Origin: Alphaproteobacteria bacterium
GTDB lineage: Bacteria; Pseudomonadota; Alphaproteobacteria; Caulobacterales; Caulobacteraceae
Direction of reading: 5' to 3'
Assembly: GCA_025359785.1 (NCBI GenBank)
Contig: JANYET010000068.1
Location: 62,001-126,000, forward strand
Length of the DNA stretch: 64,000 nucleotides
The stretch's first letter is position 1. Every line of letters begins with the position of its first letter. Position numbers and translations under genes: made by a program. Below, piece after piece: positions 1 to 9,587 of this stretch. The notes beneath the pieces are model-generated. The model did not search any database. It saw only the letters and a program-made list of their open reading frames with translations, and had not been told where the DNA came from.

Positions 1-233
1 AAGGCCGTCAGCGGCGCGCCCGGCTTGAGAGCCCTGAGTGCATGGGCCAGTACGAAGTCCCGCTCCAGCGTGCCGGGCGGCGCCAGCACCACGGCGTTCT
101 CCGCCGCGCCGTCGCCCAAGGCCGCGATGTCCGTCGAGCCTGGGATCAGCGGCGACAGCTGCACGGCCCCATGCGGCGGCGCGATCAGGTCCGGCGCGGG
201 CGCCCCATAGAGCAGCGCGCCCAACGGGCTCAG
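1..233 (-). CDS. Partial class I SAM methyltransferase (RsmC-like), N-terminal part only
   Basis: The frame read leftwards from the end of prfC stays open to the window edge. It gives a protein-like sequence containing LLYGAP, GAVQLSPLIPGS and VVLAPPGTLERDFVLAHALRALKPG. The last segment resembles the N-terminal region of small-domain rRNA methyltransferases (RsmC type) from Caulobacterales, which I recall but could not check. No ATG or GTG is available. A CTG at 233 lies 6 nt after AAAGGA and overlaps the prfC stop, so translation coupled to prfC is possible. A TTG at 224 is the alternative. The catalytic SAM-binding region lies outside the window, so the function is only suggested. The gene is cut by the window edge and is not a pseudogene as far as can be seen. 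Confidence 0.5.
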   Translation of the reverse strand, partial: MSPLGALLYGAPAPDLIAPPHGAVQLSPLIPGSTDIAALGDGAAENAVVLAPPGTLERDFVLAHALRALKPGAPLTA

Positions 234-1870
234 GCCCGTTCCTTTGACCGCTCGAAGCGGACCTTGGGATAGCGTTCGGAGACATAGCCGGTCTCCCAGG
301 CGGTCTTGGCCAGGAACACGGGCTGTTCGTCGATGTCGGTGGCCATCTGCATGCGGTGCTTGCCCTGGAAGTCCTCCAGGTCGGCCTTGTCGCCACAGGT
401 CCAGCGCGCCTCGGCGTAGGGGCTGGCCTCGAAGATCACCTCAAGCTGGTATTCGTTGGCCAGCCGGTCGGCCATCACCTCGAACTGCAGCTGGCCCACC
501 GCGCCAACGATGAAGTCCGCGCCCATGGTCGGCCGGAACAGCTGCGTCACGCCCTCCTCGGCCAGGCCTTCCAGCGCCTTCTTCAGGTGCTTGGCCTTCA
601 GGGGATCCTTCACCCGCACCCGCTGCAGGATCTCCGGCGCGAAGTTGGGCAGGCCGGCAAAACGAAGGCTCCCGCTTTCGGAAAGGCTGTCGCCCACCCG
701 CAGCACGCCGTGATTGGGGATGCCGATCACGTCGCCCGCGAAGGCCTCTTCCGCCAGCTCCCGGTCAGACGCGAAGAACATGATCGGCGCGTTTACCGAC
801 AACTGCTTGCCGGTGTTCTGCACCTTCAGCTTCATGCCGCGCTCGAACTCGCCGGACGTCAGCCGCAGGAAGGCGATCCGGTCGCGATGGTTCGGGTCCA
901 TGTTCGCCTGGACCTTGAAGACGAAGCCCGAGACCTCCTTGTCGCCTGGCAGGACCTCAGCGGCGGCCCCGCTCCTGGCCGCCACCACGCCCTTCGGCGG
1001 CGGACAGTAGGCGCCGATCCCCTCAAGCAGCTGGTCCACCCCGAAGTGGCGCAGGGCCGAGCCGAAGAACACCGGCGTCATGTGGCCTTCGAGGAAGGAT
1101 TGGACGTCGAACGGCTTCGATGCGCCCTGCACCAGTTCGGCGTTGTCGGTGAGCTCGGACAGCTCGTCCGGATCAAGATAGCTCGAGATCGAATTACTCT
1201 TGAACGCCAGGGCGTCCGGATGACCATCTTCCTGCCCCGCTGGCCCGCCGCCCTTCTTGGCGAACGGGATGAAGCTGTCGCGGGCGAAGTCGAGCATGCC
1301 TTTGAAGCGGCCGCCCGATCCGGCCGGCCAGTAGAGCGGCGCCGGGTCGAGCGCCAGTTTTCCGGCGATCTCGTCCAGGATCGCGAACGGGTCCTGCGCC
1401 TCGCGGTCCATCTTGTTGATGAAGGTGATGATCGGAATGTCGCGCAGGCGGCAGACCTCGAACAGCTTCAACGTCTGCGGCTCGATGCCCTTGGCCGCGT
1501 CCAGCACCATGATCGCGGCGTCCGCGGCGGTAAGCGTCCGGTAGGTGTCTTCCGAGAAATCCTCGTGGCCCGGCGTGTCCAGCAGGTTGAACATCAGGCC
1601 CGCGTGATCGAAGGTCATGACGCTGGCGGAGACGGAAATCCCCCGCTCGCGCTCGATCTTCATCCAGTCCGACCGGGTGCGCCGATTCTCACCGCGCGCG
1701 CGCACCTGGCCCGCCGCCCGGATGGCCCCGCCGGCCAGCAGCAGGTTCTCGGTCAGTGTCGTCTTGCCGGCGTCAGGATGCGAGATGATCGCGAAGGTCC
1801 GCCGCCGCGCCGCCTGGGCGGCGATTCCTACGCGAGAATTGGCGGCCTCGGCGGCGGGGGAAGTCGTCAT
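230..1870 (-). CDS. prfC: Peptide chain release factor 3
   Basis: This is a translational GTPase of 546 aa that recycles RF1 and RF2 from the ribosome after peptide release; it acts in the cytoplasm. The G1 loop SHPDAGKTT is at about residues 30-38. This SHPDAGKTT form, rather than AHVDAGKT, is typical of RF3. The G3 motif DTPGH is at 98-102 and G4 NKMD at 152-155. The switch I segment RGISVSASVM follows the RF3 pattern. Domain II and the RF3 C-terminal domain fill the rest, and length is normal for the family. The frame is open to a TTG at 1906, but the ATG at 1870 places the G domain at the usual distance from the start, so I chose it. A methyltransferase frame overlaps its stop. Confidence 0.95.
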   Translation of the reverse strand: MTTSPAAEAANSRVGIAAQAARRRTFAIISHPDAGKTTLTENLLLAGGAIRAAGQVRARGENRRTRSDWMKIERERGISVSASVMTFDHAGLMFNLLDTPGHEDFSEDTYRTLTAADAAIMVLDAAKGIEPQTLKLFEVCRLRDIPIITFINKMDREAQDPFAILDEIAGKLALDPAPLYWPAGSGGRFKGMLDFARDSFIPFAKKGGGPAGQEDGHPDALAFKSNSISSYLDPDELSELTDNAELVQGASKPFDVQSFLEGHMTPVFFGSALRHFGVDQLLEGIGAYCPPPKGVVAARSGAAAEVLPGDKEVSGFVFKVQANMDPNHRDRIAFLRLTSGEFERGMKLKVQNTGKQLSVNAPIMFFASDRELAEEAFAGDVIGIPNHGVLRVGDSLSESGSLRFAGLPNFAPEILQRVRVKDPLKAKHLKKALEGLAEEGVTQLFRPTMGADFIVGAVGQLQFEVMADRLANEYQLEVIFEASPYAEARWTCGDKADLEDFQGKHRMQMATDIDEQPVFLAKTAWETGYVSERYPKVRFERSKERA

Positions 1871-1911
1871 GGCCGGGCAGGTAGCGCGCCCGCTCCAATT
1901 TCGCAAACCGG

Positions 1912-2292
1912 CTAGGCTGCCAGCCGCCGCCAGATCTTGCGGTCGGCGCTCACCGCATCGAGCGCGCCGGCCTGCTGCAGGTTATGCAGCTCGGCCATGA
2001 CCTCGAACTGAGCGGCCACGAACCGCACCGTCACCTCCCCGGGCGCGCAGCCCGCCGATGGCGCGACGAACAGCGCGGCGTTGACCATCGGGGCCTTGGC
2101 GGTGATCAGCGCGCCCAGCCGCCGCGCCCGTTCCGGACTGGTCTTCTGCAGCAGCGGCTCGCGGGCGAACATTTCCTGGCCCAAGCGCAGGATCGCGGGG
2201 AATTCCAGCCGCAACATGCGCTGACCGGCCAGGCGCGCATCCATGGCGACGCCGTCGAGGCGCAGGACCGTATCGTTCATCAGGAAAAGCAT
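1912..2292 (-). CDS. Conserved hypothetical protein, 126 aa
   Basis: I do not recognise the family. The protein has no signal peptide or membrane segment. It contains a central helix-rich section (ILRLGQEMFAREPLLQKTSPERARRLGALI) and ends in RKIWRRLAA. It reads in the same direction as prfC, with 41 nt to the preferred prfC start, so the two may be cotranscribed. Codon use matches neighbours, which supports a real gene. The start is uncertain: ATG at 2292 or ATG at 2280 (MNDTVLR); neither has a clear ribosome binding site. Confidence 0.6.
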   Translation of the reverse strand: MLFLMNDTVLRLDGVAMDARLAGQRMLRLEFPAILRLGQEMFAREPLLQKTSPERARRLGALITAKAPMVNAALFVAPSAGCAPGEVTVRFVAAQFEVMAELHNLQQAGALDAVSADRKIWRRLAA

Positions 2293-2388
2293 TGATCGCG
2301 GTGTCGCACAGCCAGGCTTTCAGGCCGGTGCACGAAGGCGGTTAACCCCCGGAAAGCCTGCCTGACGGTCGCCAGGACCGCGCCGGCC

Positions 2389-2721
2389 TCAGCCCTTCTC
2401 CACCGGCTCGGTCAGGAAATGCCGACCTTGGCGGTCGTCGACCTCCACCACCCAGATGTCCGGATCGACGCGGGCGGCGCGCTCGATATAGGCGTCCAGA
2501 TCTCGCTCCTGGTCTGACAGCGCGGGCTGCATCCACACACGCTCGCCATCCAGCCGCGTCGCCTCGGCATAGAGCCTCGCCGTGCCCTCTGGACGGTTCA
2601 ACACCTTCACCAGCACGGCGCCGGCCCGCGCGTCGCCCTTGCGGATCACCATCCCGAAGGCGCCCGAAAGCTCCGCGCGGCGGATCAGGGCGGACACCCA
2701 GATATCGGTGGACAGCAGCAT
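2389..2721 (-). CDS. DUF1491 family protein
   Basis: This 110 aa cytoplasmic protein matches, from memory, the small alphaproteobacterial DUF1491 family. Recognisable parts are an N-terminal WVSALIRRAELSGAFGMVIRKGDARAGAVLVKV, a central RLYAEATRLDGERVW, and an acidic-aromatic DLDAYIERAARVDPDIWVVEVDDRQGRHFL. Family function is unknown. It is divergent from the secreted protein at 2813, with about 90 nt between them, and reads in the same direction as the 126 aa gene and prfC. It contains no cysteine and has no membrane segment. Confidence 0.75.
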   Translation of the reverse strand: MLLSTDIWVSALIRRAELSGAFGMVIRKGDARAGAVLVKVLNRPEGTARLYAEATRLDGERVWMQPALSDQERDLDAYIERAARVDPDIWVVEVDDRQGRHFLTEPVEKG

Positions 2722-2812
2722 TCGTTTCGAATTCCCGGGCCCGCTAACGGAGTGGCAACGCTGACTGCGCTATCCCACGGGCTGGTCGCAAGGCCATAGC
2801 GAAAGAAGACGC

Positions 2813-3718
2813 ATGAAAAGCTCGCGCAGAAGCGCGAAGCCGGCGTCTCGGTGGATGGGGTTTATCGGGGGGGCTCTGGCCCTCGCACCCGGCTTTGCGC
2901 AGGCACAGCCGGCTGACCTGTTCTACGAGCGCGCGGTTATGTCGGCGGCGGACCAACGCTGCGGACTGTTCGCCCCCGATGTGGCCGCCGCGCTTGCCGC
3001 GGCAACCGCCCAGGCGCGTGGCGCGGCCCTGCGCGCGGGCACGGCCCCTTACATCCTGATCCAGTATGAGAAGACCGCGCGCGGCAAGGCCGGCGCCGTC
3101 GACTGCCGCTCGCCGGACGTCGCTGCCGCGGCGGCCCGCGTGCGGACTGCCTTCGCGGGCTTCGCCAAGATCAGCCGGCTGACCTACGCCGGCGACGTCG
3201 CCGGCTGGACGGCGGACCGCAATCTCTATCGCACCGCGCGCTGGCGGCTCTCGCAGGAAACCAGCTTCGGCGCCGACCGCCTGGTGTTCGGCCTGGTGGG
3301 CGCCCAGGGGCCCGGCGCCCTGGTCGGCATCGGCCGCTTCGCCGACGGCGCCGAGCCCTATGCCGCCCACCTGATCATGCGTGACCAAGCCCGCAGCAGC
3401 GGCCCCTACCTCGCCCGTTTCGGCGTCGGGTCGACCGCCGGCCTGCCGCTCGCCCAGCGCCTGCCGCCCGGCAGCGCGCAAAAGGCCTACAGCGCCGCCG
3501 CCCGCGCGCCGTCCGGCCCCGACCTCCTGCCGAAGGGCGCACAGTCCGGCTGGGCGTTCCGTTTTTCCGACGCCGCCGCCCTGGAGCTGGCGCAGCTCGA
3601 TCCGCGCGAATCCGTGGCGATCGACTTTCTGTTCCCAGGCGACGTGGTGCGGCGCGCCTATGTGGAAGTGGGCGACTTCGCCGCCGGCCGGGCCTTCCTG
3701 CAATTGGCGGCCCGCTAG
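2813..3718 (+). CDS. Secreted hypothetical protein, 301 aa
   Basis: An N-terminal signal peptide is visible: basic start (MKSSRRSAKPASR), hydrophobic stretch MGFIGGALALAPGF and likely cleavage after AQA near residue 32, so export to the periplasm is expected. The mature part is Ala/Arg-rich with two cysteines early (DQRCGLFAPD and AVDCRSPD) that could form a disulfide. I recognise no catalytic motif or named domain. The stretch LVFGLVGAQGPGALVGIGRFADG is beta-rich. It is divergent from the DUF1491 gene and convergent with the DivJ-like kinase. A gene limited to Caulobacterales is the best guess. Confidence 0.65.
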   Translation: MKSSRRSAKPASRWMGFIGGALALAPGFAQAQPADLFYERAVMSAADQRCGLFAPDVAAALAAATAQARGAALRAGTAPYILIQYEKTARGKAGAVDCRSPDVAAAAARVRTAFAGFAKISRLTYAGDVAGWTADRNLYRTARWRLSQETSFGADRLVFGLVGAQGPGALVGIGRFADGAEPYAAHLIMRDQARSSGPYLARFGVGSTAGLPLAQRLPPGSAQKAYSAAARAPSGPDLLPKGAQSGWAFRFSDAAALELAQLDPRESVAIDFLFPGDVVRRAYVEVGDFAAGRAFLQLAAR

Positions 3719-3788
3719 GGCCTAGGGTGCTGGATCTGAAGTCCGCCAGAGACTGCCACAAGCGCTTGCGAACTTCGGAATCGGGACA

Positions 3789-5468
<1,680 letters not shown>

Positions 5469-5654
5469 AGCCTGGGTTTCGGGGCGCCGGACATGATCGA
5501 AGAGCTTAGCCCTCCCGGTGAGTCCGCGTAAGGGCGCTCGCCTCTGGCGCGACCTGCGCTCGCCGGCCCCGGAAACGGCCCGCGGCTCGAAACGAAATCG
5601 TAAGCGCGCCGGTTGACACTGCGACCTCCTGAAAACGAAGGCGTAGAGCCGTCC

Positions 5655-6446
5655 ATGCCCGCCGTGGCCAAACTGCCTGACGCGACGCCCGACCCCGCGG
5701 ATGGGCCCGAGCCGAGCGCCACGCCGCGTCGTCGCCGCCGCGCCGGCGACAGTCGGGCCATCGAACACCAGAAACTGGCCTTTCTGCGCCTGGTCAGCCA
5801 CGAACTCCGCACCCCGCTGAACTCGATCCTGGGATTCTCGGAGATCCTCTCGGCTGAACTCTACGGCCCGCTGGGCGCGCCCCAGTACAAGGAATATGCC
5901 GATATCATCCGGGGCAGCGGCAAGAAGTTGCTCAATCTGGTCAATCAGGTTCTGGAGATCGGTCGGCTGGAAGGCCTTGAGCTCGACCGGGCTCCCGAGG
6001 CCCTGGAGCCCGCCTTCGACGACGCCGTCGCCGGAGCCGATTTCGTCCGAGGCGTCACGCCCGTCGTGATCGCCGACGGCGAACTCCCCCTCGTGCTGGC
6101 CGACCCCTGGGGCCTGCGGACGGTCTTGACCCATCTGCTGCAGAACGCCGCCCAGTTCTCGCCGGACGAGGGCGAGGTGCGGATGCGCGCCGAAACCCAC
6201 GGCGCCTACGTGGACATCTTCGTCGAGGACGACGGCGAGGGCGTCGATCCCGCCGACCTGCCCCGCCTGATGCAGCCCTTCGAGCAGGGCGAAAACGCGC
6301 TGGTGCGGCGCACCGAGGGCGCGGGCCTGGGCCTCGCCATCTGCGAACTCACCTGCCAGGCCATGGGCGCGCGCCTGCAACTGACGTCCGCGCCGGGCCG
6401 GGGCCTGAGCGCCCGCGTCCGCCTGAAAGCCGCGCCGCGGGTCTGA
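5655..6446 (+). CDS. Soluble sensor histidine kinase
   Basis: This cytoplasmic kinase of 263 aa has no sensor domain. A short Pro/Arg-rich head is followed by HisKA with SHELRTPLNSILGFSE (His49) and a HATPase domain (LLQNAAQFSP, EDDGEGVDP, EGAGLGLAICELTCQAMGA). The N-box is NAAQ instead of the common NALK. It is divergent from the DivJ-like kinase. I recall that Caulobacter crescentus also has a small kinase gene beside divJ, which supports orthology, but this is unchecked. The frame extends to a TTG at 5613; the ATG at 5655 is preferred. Lack of any input domain suggests that it senses through a partner or acts as a phosphatase. Confidence 0.85.
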   Translation: MPAVAKLPDATPDPADGPEPSATPRRRRRAGDSRAIEHQKLAFLRLVSHELRTPLNSILGFSEILSAELYGPLGAPQYKEYADIIRGSGKKLLNLVNQVLEIGRLEGLELDRAPEALEPAFDDAVAGADFVRGVTPVVIADGELPLVLADPWGLRTVLTHLLQNAAQFSPDEGEVRMRAETHGAYVDIFVEDDGEGVDPADLPRLMQPFEQGENALVRRTEGAGLGLAICELTCQAMGARLQLTSAPGRGLSARVRLKAAPRV

Positions 6447-6505
6447 GGCCGCCAGCTGCGGTTGCGCCGGTTGCGCCGGCGGCCCGCGACGCCTAAGTCG
6501 CGGCA

Positions 6506-6928
6506 ATGAGCGCCATCCAAGCCGAACTCACCGAGCTCGCCGCCGAATTCGAGGTCCTGGGGGATTGGGAAGAGCGCTACCGCTACGTGATCGATCTGGG
6601 CAAGGACCTCAGCCCCCTCACCGACGCCGAACGCACCGACCCCAACAAGGTGCGCGGCTGCGCCAGCCAGGTCTGGCTGGTGACCGAACCCCAGAAGGAC
6701 GGGACCCTGCGATTCCGCGGCGACAGCGACGCCCACATCGTCCGCGGCCTGATCGCCATCGTCCTGCGCCTCTATTCCGGCCGCGCCCCCGCCGACATCC
6801 TCGCCTTCGACGCCGCTGCCGCCTTCGAGGCCCTGGGTCTCAAGGGCGCGCTGTCACAGCAGCGGTCGAATGGCCTGGCCTCGATGGTCGGGCGCATCCG
6901 CGCGGACGCGGAGCGCGACCGGGGCTAG
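6506..6928 (+). CDS. sufE: SufE family cysteine desulfurase activator
   Basis: This 140 aa cytoplasmic protein would accept persulfide sulfur from a SufS-type cysteine desulfurase for iron-sulfur cluster assembly. Family features are present in order: an N-terminal helix, WEERYRYVIDLGKDLSPL, the sulfur-accepting Cys52 in NKVRGCASQVWL, then a C-terminal helical part that includes HIVRGLIAIVLRLYSG. Length is normal. No suf operon is nearby, so it may be the stand-alone copy. It follows the soluble histidine kinase by about 60 nt in the same direction. Confidence 0.92.
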   Translation: MSAIQAELTELAAEFEVLGDWEERYRYVIDLGKDLSPLTDAERTDPNKVRGCASQVWLVTEPQKDGTLRFRGDSDAHIVRGLIAIVLRLYSGRAPADILAFDAAAAFEALGLKGALSQQRSNGLASMVGRIRADAERDRG

Positions 6929-7022
6929 TTCCCCTTGGCGACCCCGTCGATCGTCCTGCCTTCCAGGCGCCGCGCGCCGGCCAGCATGGCGGGGTGGGCG
7001 ATAGGGCTTTCCCCACGCCGCG

Positions 7023-7523
7023 CTAGGCCGCGCGGATGCCGCTCTGCATCTGGCTCATGCCGACCACCGCATCGAGGCCCAGGATCATGTCGACCCGGTC
7101 GCCGTCCGAGGCGAGCGGCAGACGCAGCCACAGGATCGACAGGTGCGAGGCGCCGCGCCAGGCGAGACTATGGACGCCCACCGCCGGGCGCCGCTCAGCC
7201 ACCACCTTGCCCAGCTCCACACGCCAGTAATCGGCGGCCGCGGTGTTGTAGATATCGGCCAGCCGCTTGCCGGTGATTTCCCGGCCGTAGACGCCATAGA
7301 GGCCGGTCCCGGCCAGGCGCATGCGAAACTCGGCCGCCCGCTCGCCCGGCGCTTCGGCAATGACATCGATCAGGCTGACAGTGGGCAACAGGCGCTTGAT
7401 GCCGCCCGGGTCCAGGTGGCGGCGTCCAGGCAACAGGGCGCCCTGTCTCAAAGAGGCCCAATAGGCGAACAGCTCCTCGTGCGCGCGCACCGCCGCGCCG
7501 GGCGCCCCGATCTGCGCCGCCAT
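7023..7523 (-). CDS. PAS domain protein (PAS_5 type)
   Basis: This cytoplasmic protein of about 166 aa matches the single-domain PAS_5 family that is common in Alphaproteobacteria. Features are FAYWASLRQGALLPGRRHLDP near the start, then the PAS core with FRMRLAGTGLYGVYGREITGKRLADIY, and a beta-rich end (HLSILWLRLPLASDGDRVDMILGLD). Such proteins usually have no output domain and unknown ligand. The frame opens at TTG 7541, but ATG 7523 has GGGG about 9 nt upstream and is preferred. It follows mucR in the same direction, separated by a strong terminator. Confidence 0.8.
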   Translation of the reverse strand: MAAQIGAPGAAVRAHEELFAYWASLRQGALLPGRRHLDPGGIKRLLPTVSLIDVIAEAPGERAAEFRMRLAGTGLYGVYGREITGKRLADIYNTAAADYWRVELGKVVAERRPAVGVHSLAWRGASHLSILWLRLPLASDGDRVDMILGLDAVVGMSQMQSGIRAA

Positions 7524-7627
7524 GTGCAGATGCCCCAGCAACCAGTTGGATTCACAACGAATCAGTTATCGCCGATGAGGCGAATCGGCGGCAAGCGGAA
7601 AAAGGTTAACACGGCGCGAAATCCTGG

Positions 7628-7660
7628 CCTTGGACCCAAAAACAGCCTTGGGCCCAAAAA
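7628..7660. repeat. Tandem 15-bp imperfect direct repeat
   Basis: Two copies of CCTTGGRCCCAAAAA (7628-7642 and 7646-7660) differ at one base and are separated by CAG. They sit just past the mucR terminator hairpin, so on the minus strand each gives an additional T5 run. Confidence 0.8.
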
Positions 7661-7689
7661 GAAACGCCCGCCAAAGCCGGCGGGCGTTT
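7656..7689 (-). terminator. Rho-independent terminator of mucR
   Basis: A perfect 11-bp stem (AAACGCCCGCC at 7662-7672 pairing with 7679-7689) with a 6-nt loop is followed on the minus strand by a T-rich run (TTTCTTTTT). It lies 23 nt after the mucR stop and isolates mucR from the PAS gene. Confidence 0.9.
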
Positions 7690-7712
7690 CAAATCCGTTT
7701 TGGGCGCGAAGC

Positions 7713-8132
7713 TTAGCGCTTCTTGCGCGGCGCCTGACGGCCGCCCTGGCCCAGGCCCATCTGCTTGGCAAGATCCGAACGCGCCTTGGCGTAGTTCGGG
7801 GCGACCATCGGATAGTCCTTCGCCAGGCCCCACTTCGCCCGGTATTCCTCCGGGCTCATGTTGTACTTGGTCCGCAGGTGCCGCTTCAGCGACTTGAACT
7901 TGCGGCCGTCTTCCAGGCAAATCAGGAAATCGGGGGTGATCGACCGGCGGATCGGCACGGCCGGCTCCTTCGGCGCGGCTTCGGCCACATCGCTGCCCGT
8001 CGAAATACCCGCCAGCGCACGATGCACGCTCTGGATAAGCGCCGGCAAGTCAGCCGCCGTCACGGAATTGTTTCCCACATAGGCGGAGACAATATCCGCC
8101 GTCATCTCGATGACTTCCGACTTCTCATCCAT
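7713..8132 (-). CDS. mucR: MucR/Ros family transcriptional regulator
   Basis: This is a 139 aa DNA-binding regulator. The N-terminal oligomerisation part (MTADIVSAYVGNNSVTAADLPALIQSVHRAL) and the C-terminal Ros/MucR domain (CLEDGRKFKSLKRHLRTKYN, then MSPEEYRAKWGL, YPMVAPNYA, LAKQMGLG) are typical. The zinc finger is incomplete: Cys72 and His85 are present, but the second Cys is Asp and the usual downstream His is Lys. This fits the known group of MucR/Ros proteins that fold without zinc. MucR proteins silence AT-rich promoters and control surface and cell-cycle genes. The ATG at 8132 is preferred over 8159 because GGA lies 8 nt upstream and it matches the MDxK family start. The long, comparatively AT-rich upstream region may be autoregulated. 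Confidence 0.93.
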   Translation of the reverse strand: MDEKSEVIEMTADIVSAYVGNNSVTAADLPALIQSVHRALAGISTGSDVAEAAPKEPAVPIRRSITPDFLICLEDGRKFKSLKRHLRTKYNMSPEEYRAKWGLAKDYPMVAPNYAKARSDLAKQMGLGQGGRQAPRKKR

Positions 8133-8159
8133 TCTTGTTTTCCATTGGAAGCGCGCCAT

Positions 8160-8362
8160 TCGAGGGCGCTGAAGTGATTCATAACATCAGTAGCGCGTTG
8201 CTTATCGGGAACTCATGGCATGCACAAGCACACAAGCACAGCAGATTTCATGTCAACAGCGAAATACGTCAGATCGAAACGACAGATTGAATTCAATCAA
8301 CCGATTGGCCGCAGTAAGCGCCGGCATCTCTACCTAGCGGCGACTCAAGTCGCGGCGCACAT
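8160..8362. promoter_or_regulatory. AT-richer upstream region of mucR
   Basis: This 203-bp gap between mucR and the enoyl-CoA hydratase gene is visibly richer in A and T than its surroundings and holds several TTCAT/ATTCA steps. It should contain the mucR promoter. MucR proteins prefer such DNA, so self-binding is plausible. No exact box was identified. Confidence 0.4.
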
Positions 8363-9247
8363 TTAGCGGAATTCCGGCGCCTGCCAATGGTCCCAGATGT
8401 CCGGCAGATCGCGGGAAACCCGGTCGGGAAAGGCCGCCGGCCGCTTTTCCAGGAACGAGGTCACGCCCTCGCGCGCATCGCCTGACCGGCCGCGCGCCTG
8501 GATGCCGCGGCTGTCGGCGCGGTGGGCTTCCATAGGGTGCGCCGCGCCCGCCATGCGCCAGATCAGCTGGCGGGTCAGCGCCACCGATACCGGCGCCGCG
8601 TTGTCGGCGATCTCGCGCGCCAGCGCCTTGGCGGCCGGCAGCAGGTCGTCGGGCGCGTGCAGCGAACGCACCAGGCCACGGTCGTGGGCCTCCTGCGCCG
8701 GGAAGATGCGGCCGGTGTAGCACCACTCCAGCGCCGTCTGGACGCCCACCAGGTGCGGCAGGAACCAGGACGACGCCGCCTCCGGGTTCAACCCTCGCCG
8801 CGCGAAGACGAAGCCATAGCGCGCCTCGGTCGAGGCGAGCCGGATATCCATGGCCAGTTGCATGGTCACACCCACGCCCACCGCCGCGCCGTTGCAGGCG
8901 GAGATCACCGGCTTCAGGCTCTCATAGATGCGCAGGGTCAGCAGTCCGCCGCCGTCCCGTTGCGCCCCGTCCCGGGTCCGCGCGGCCATCGCTTCGCCGC
9001 CGCGCTTGTCATAGTCGAAGGTCTGCGCGCCCGCCGACAGGTCGGCTCCGGCGCAAAAGGCCCGTCCAGAGCCGGTGACGATCACGCAACGCACCGCATC
9101 GTCCGCGTCCGTCTCGTCGAACACCGCGATCAGGTCCTGCATCATCTGGGTGTTGAAGGCGTTCAGCTTCTCCGGCCGGTTCAGCGTCACGGTCGCGACG
9201 CCGTCCTCCACGGCATAGAGCAGGGTCTCGAAGGTCGGGGCGGCCAT
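8363..9247 (-). CDS. Enoyl-CoA hydratase/isomerase family protein
   Basis: This 294 aa crotonase-fold enzyme would act on acyl-CoA thioesters in the cytoplasm, usually by hydrating 2-enoyl-CoA in beta-oxidation-like routes. Crotonase marks are VATVTLNRPEKLNAF near the N-terminus, the oxyanion-hole segment SGRAFCAGADLS (about 60-71), and NGAAVGVGVTMQLAMDIRLAS. These are followed by RRGLNPEAASSWFLP, which holds the position of a catalytic Glu. The C-terminal helices end in WDHWQAPEFR. AGAGGAA lies 6 nt before the ATG. It is divergent from the acyl-CoA synthetase gene, with which it probably shares a pathway. Exact substrate unknown. Confidence 0.9.
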   Translation of the reverse strand: MAAPTFETLLYAVEDGVATVTLNRPEKLNAFNTQMMQDLIAVFDETDADDAVRCVIVTGSGRAFCAGADLSAGAQTFDYDKRGGEAMAARTRDGAQRDGGGLLTLRIYESLKPVISACNGAAVGVGVTMQLAMDIRLASTEARYGFVFARRGLNPEAASSWFLPHLVGVQTALEWCYTGRIFPAQEAHDRGLVRSLHAPDDLLPAAKALAREIADNAAPVSVALTRQLIWRMAGAAHPMEAHRADSRGIQARGRSGDAREGVTSFLEKRPAAFPDRVSRDLPDIWDHWQAPEFR

Positions 9248-9587
9248 GGGTGTTTCCTCTGACGGATTGTGTCGTCGTCAGTTCCGCCCCCATGACGGTA
9301 GGGCGGTCAAGAGCCCTCGCCGCTTTCGCCCTCGCCGTCCACACGAACTCGATTGAGAGCATCTCCGATCACCGCCCTTAGCGCCGGCCTGTCCCTGCTC
9401 GCATAGCGAATTGGCTCCGACACGTATGTCGGCCCCCATAGCTGTTAAGAACAAAACTGGAACATATTCGTCGTCAAAAGCCTCGACGCCCGCTTGACGG
9501 ACGATGGGTCAAGCCCCGCTATAGCGGCTGACCAAAGACAATTCGGCAGGGCGCCCTCCAGAGCCGCCCACCAGCGGGAGTGAGACC
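9248..9587. promoter_or_regulatory. Divergent intergenic region with possible promoter
   Basis: This 340-bp gap separates the enoyl-CoA hydratase and acyl-CoA synthetase genes. A TTGACG at 9494-9499 and GCTATAGC at 9518-9525 resemble the Caulobacter housekeeping elements, but with wider spacing than usual; they would drive the synthetase. GGGAG precedes its ATG by 7 nt. I found no gene or repeat in the rest. Confidence 0.35.

Noticed and set aside
5469..6506. Upstream extension of the DivJ-like kinase frame to 905 aa
   Set aside because: The extension is antisense to the soluble histidine kinase and has shadow-type composition.
6925..6987. 20-codon minus-strand ORF (MLAGARRLEGRTIDGVAKGN) ending across the sufE stop
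   Set aside because: Looks somewhat protein-like but has no ribosome site and is too short to support.
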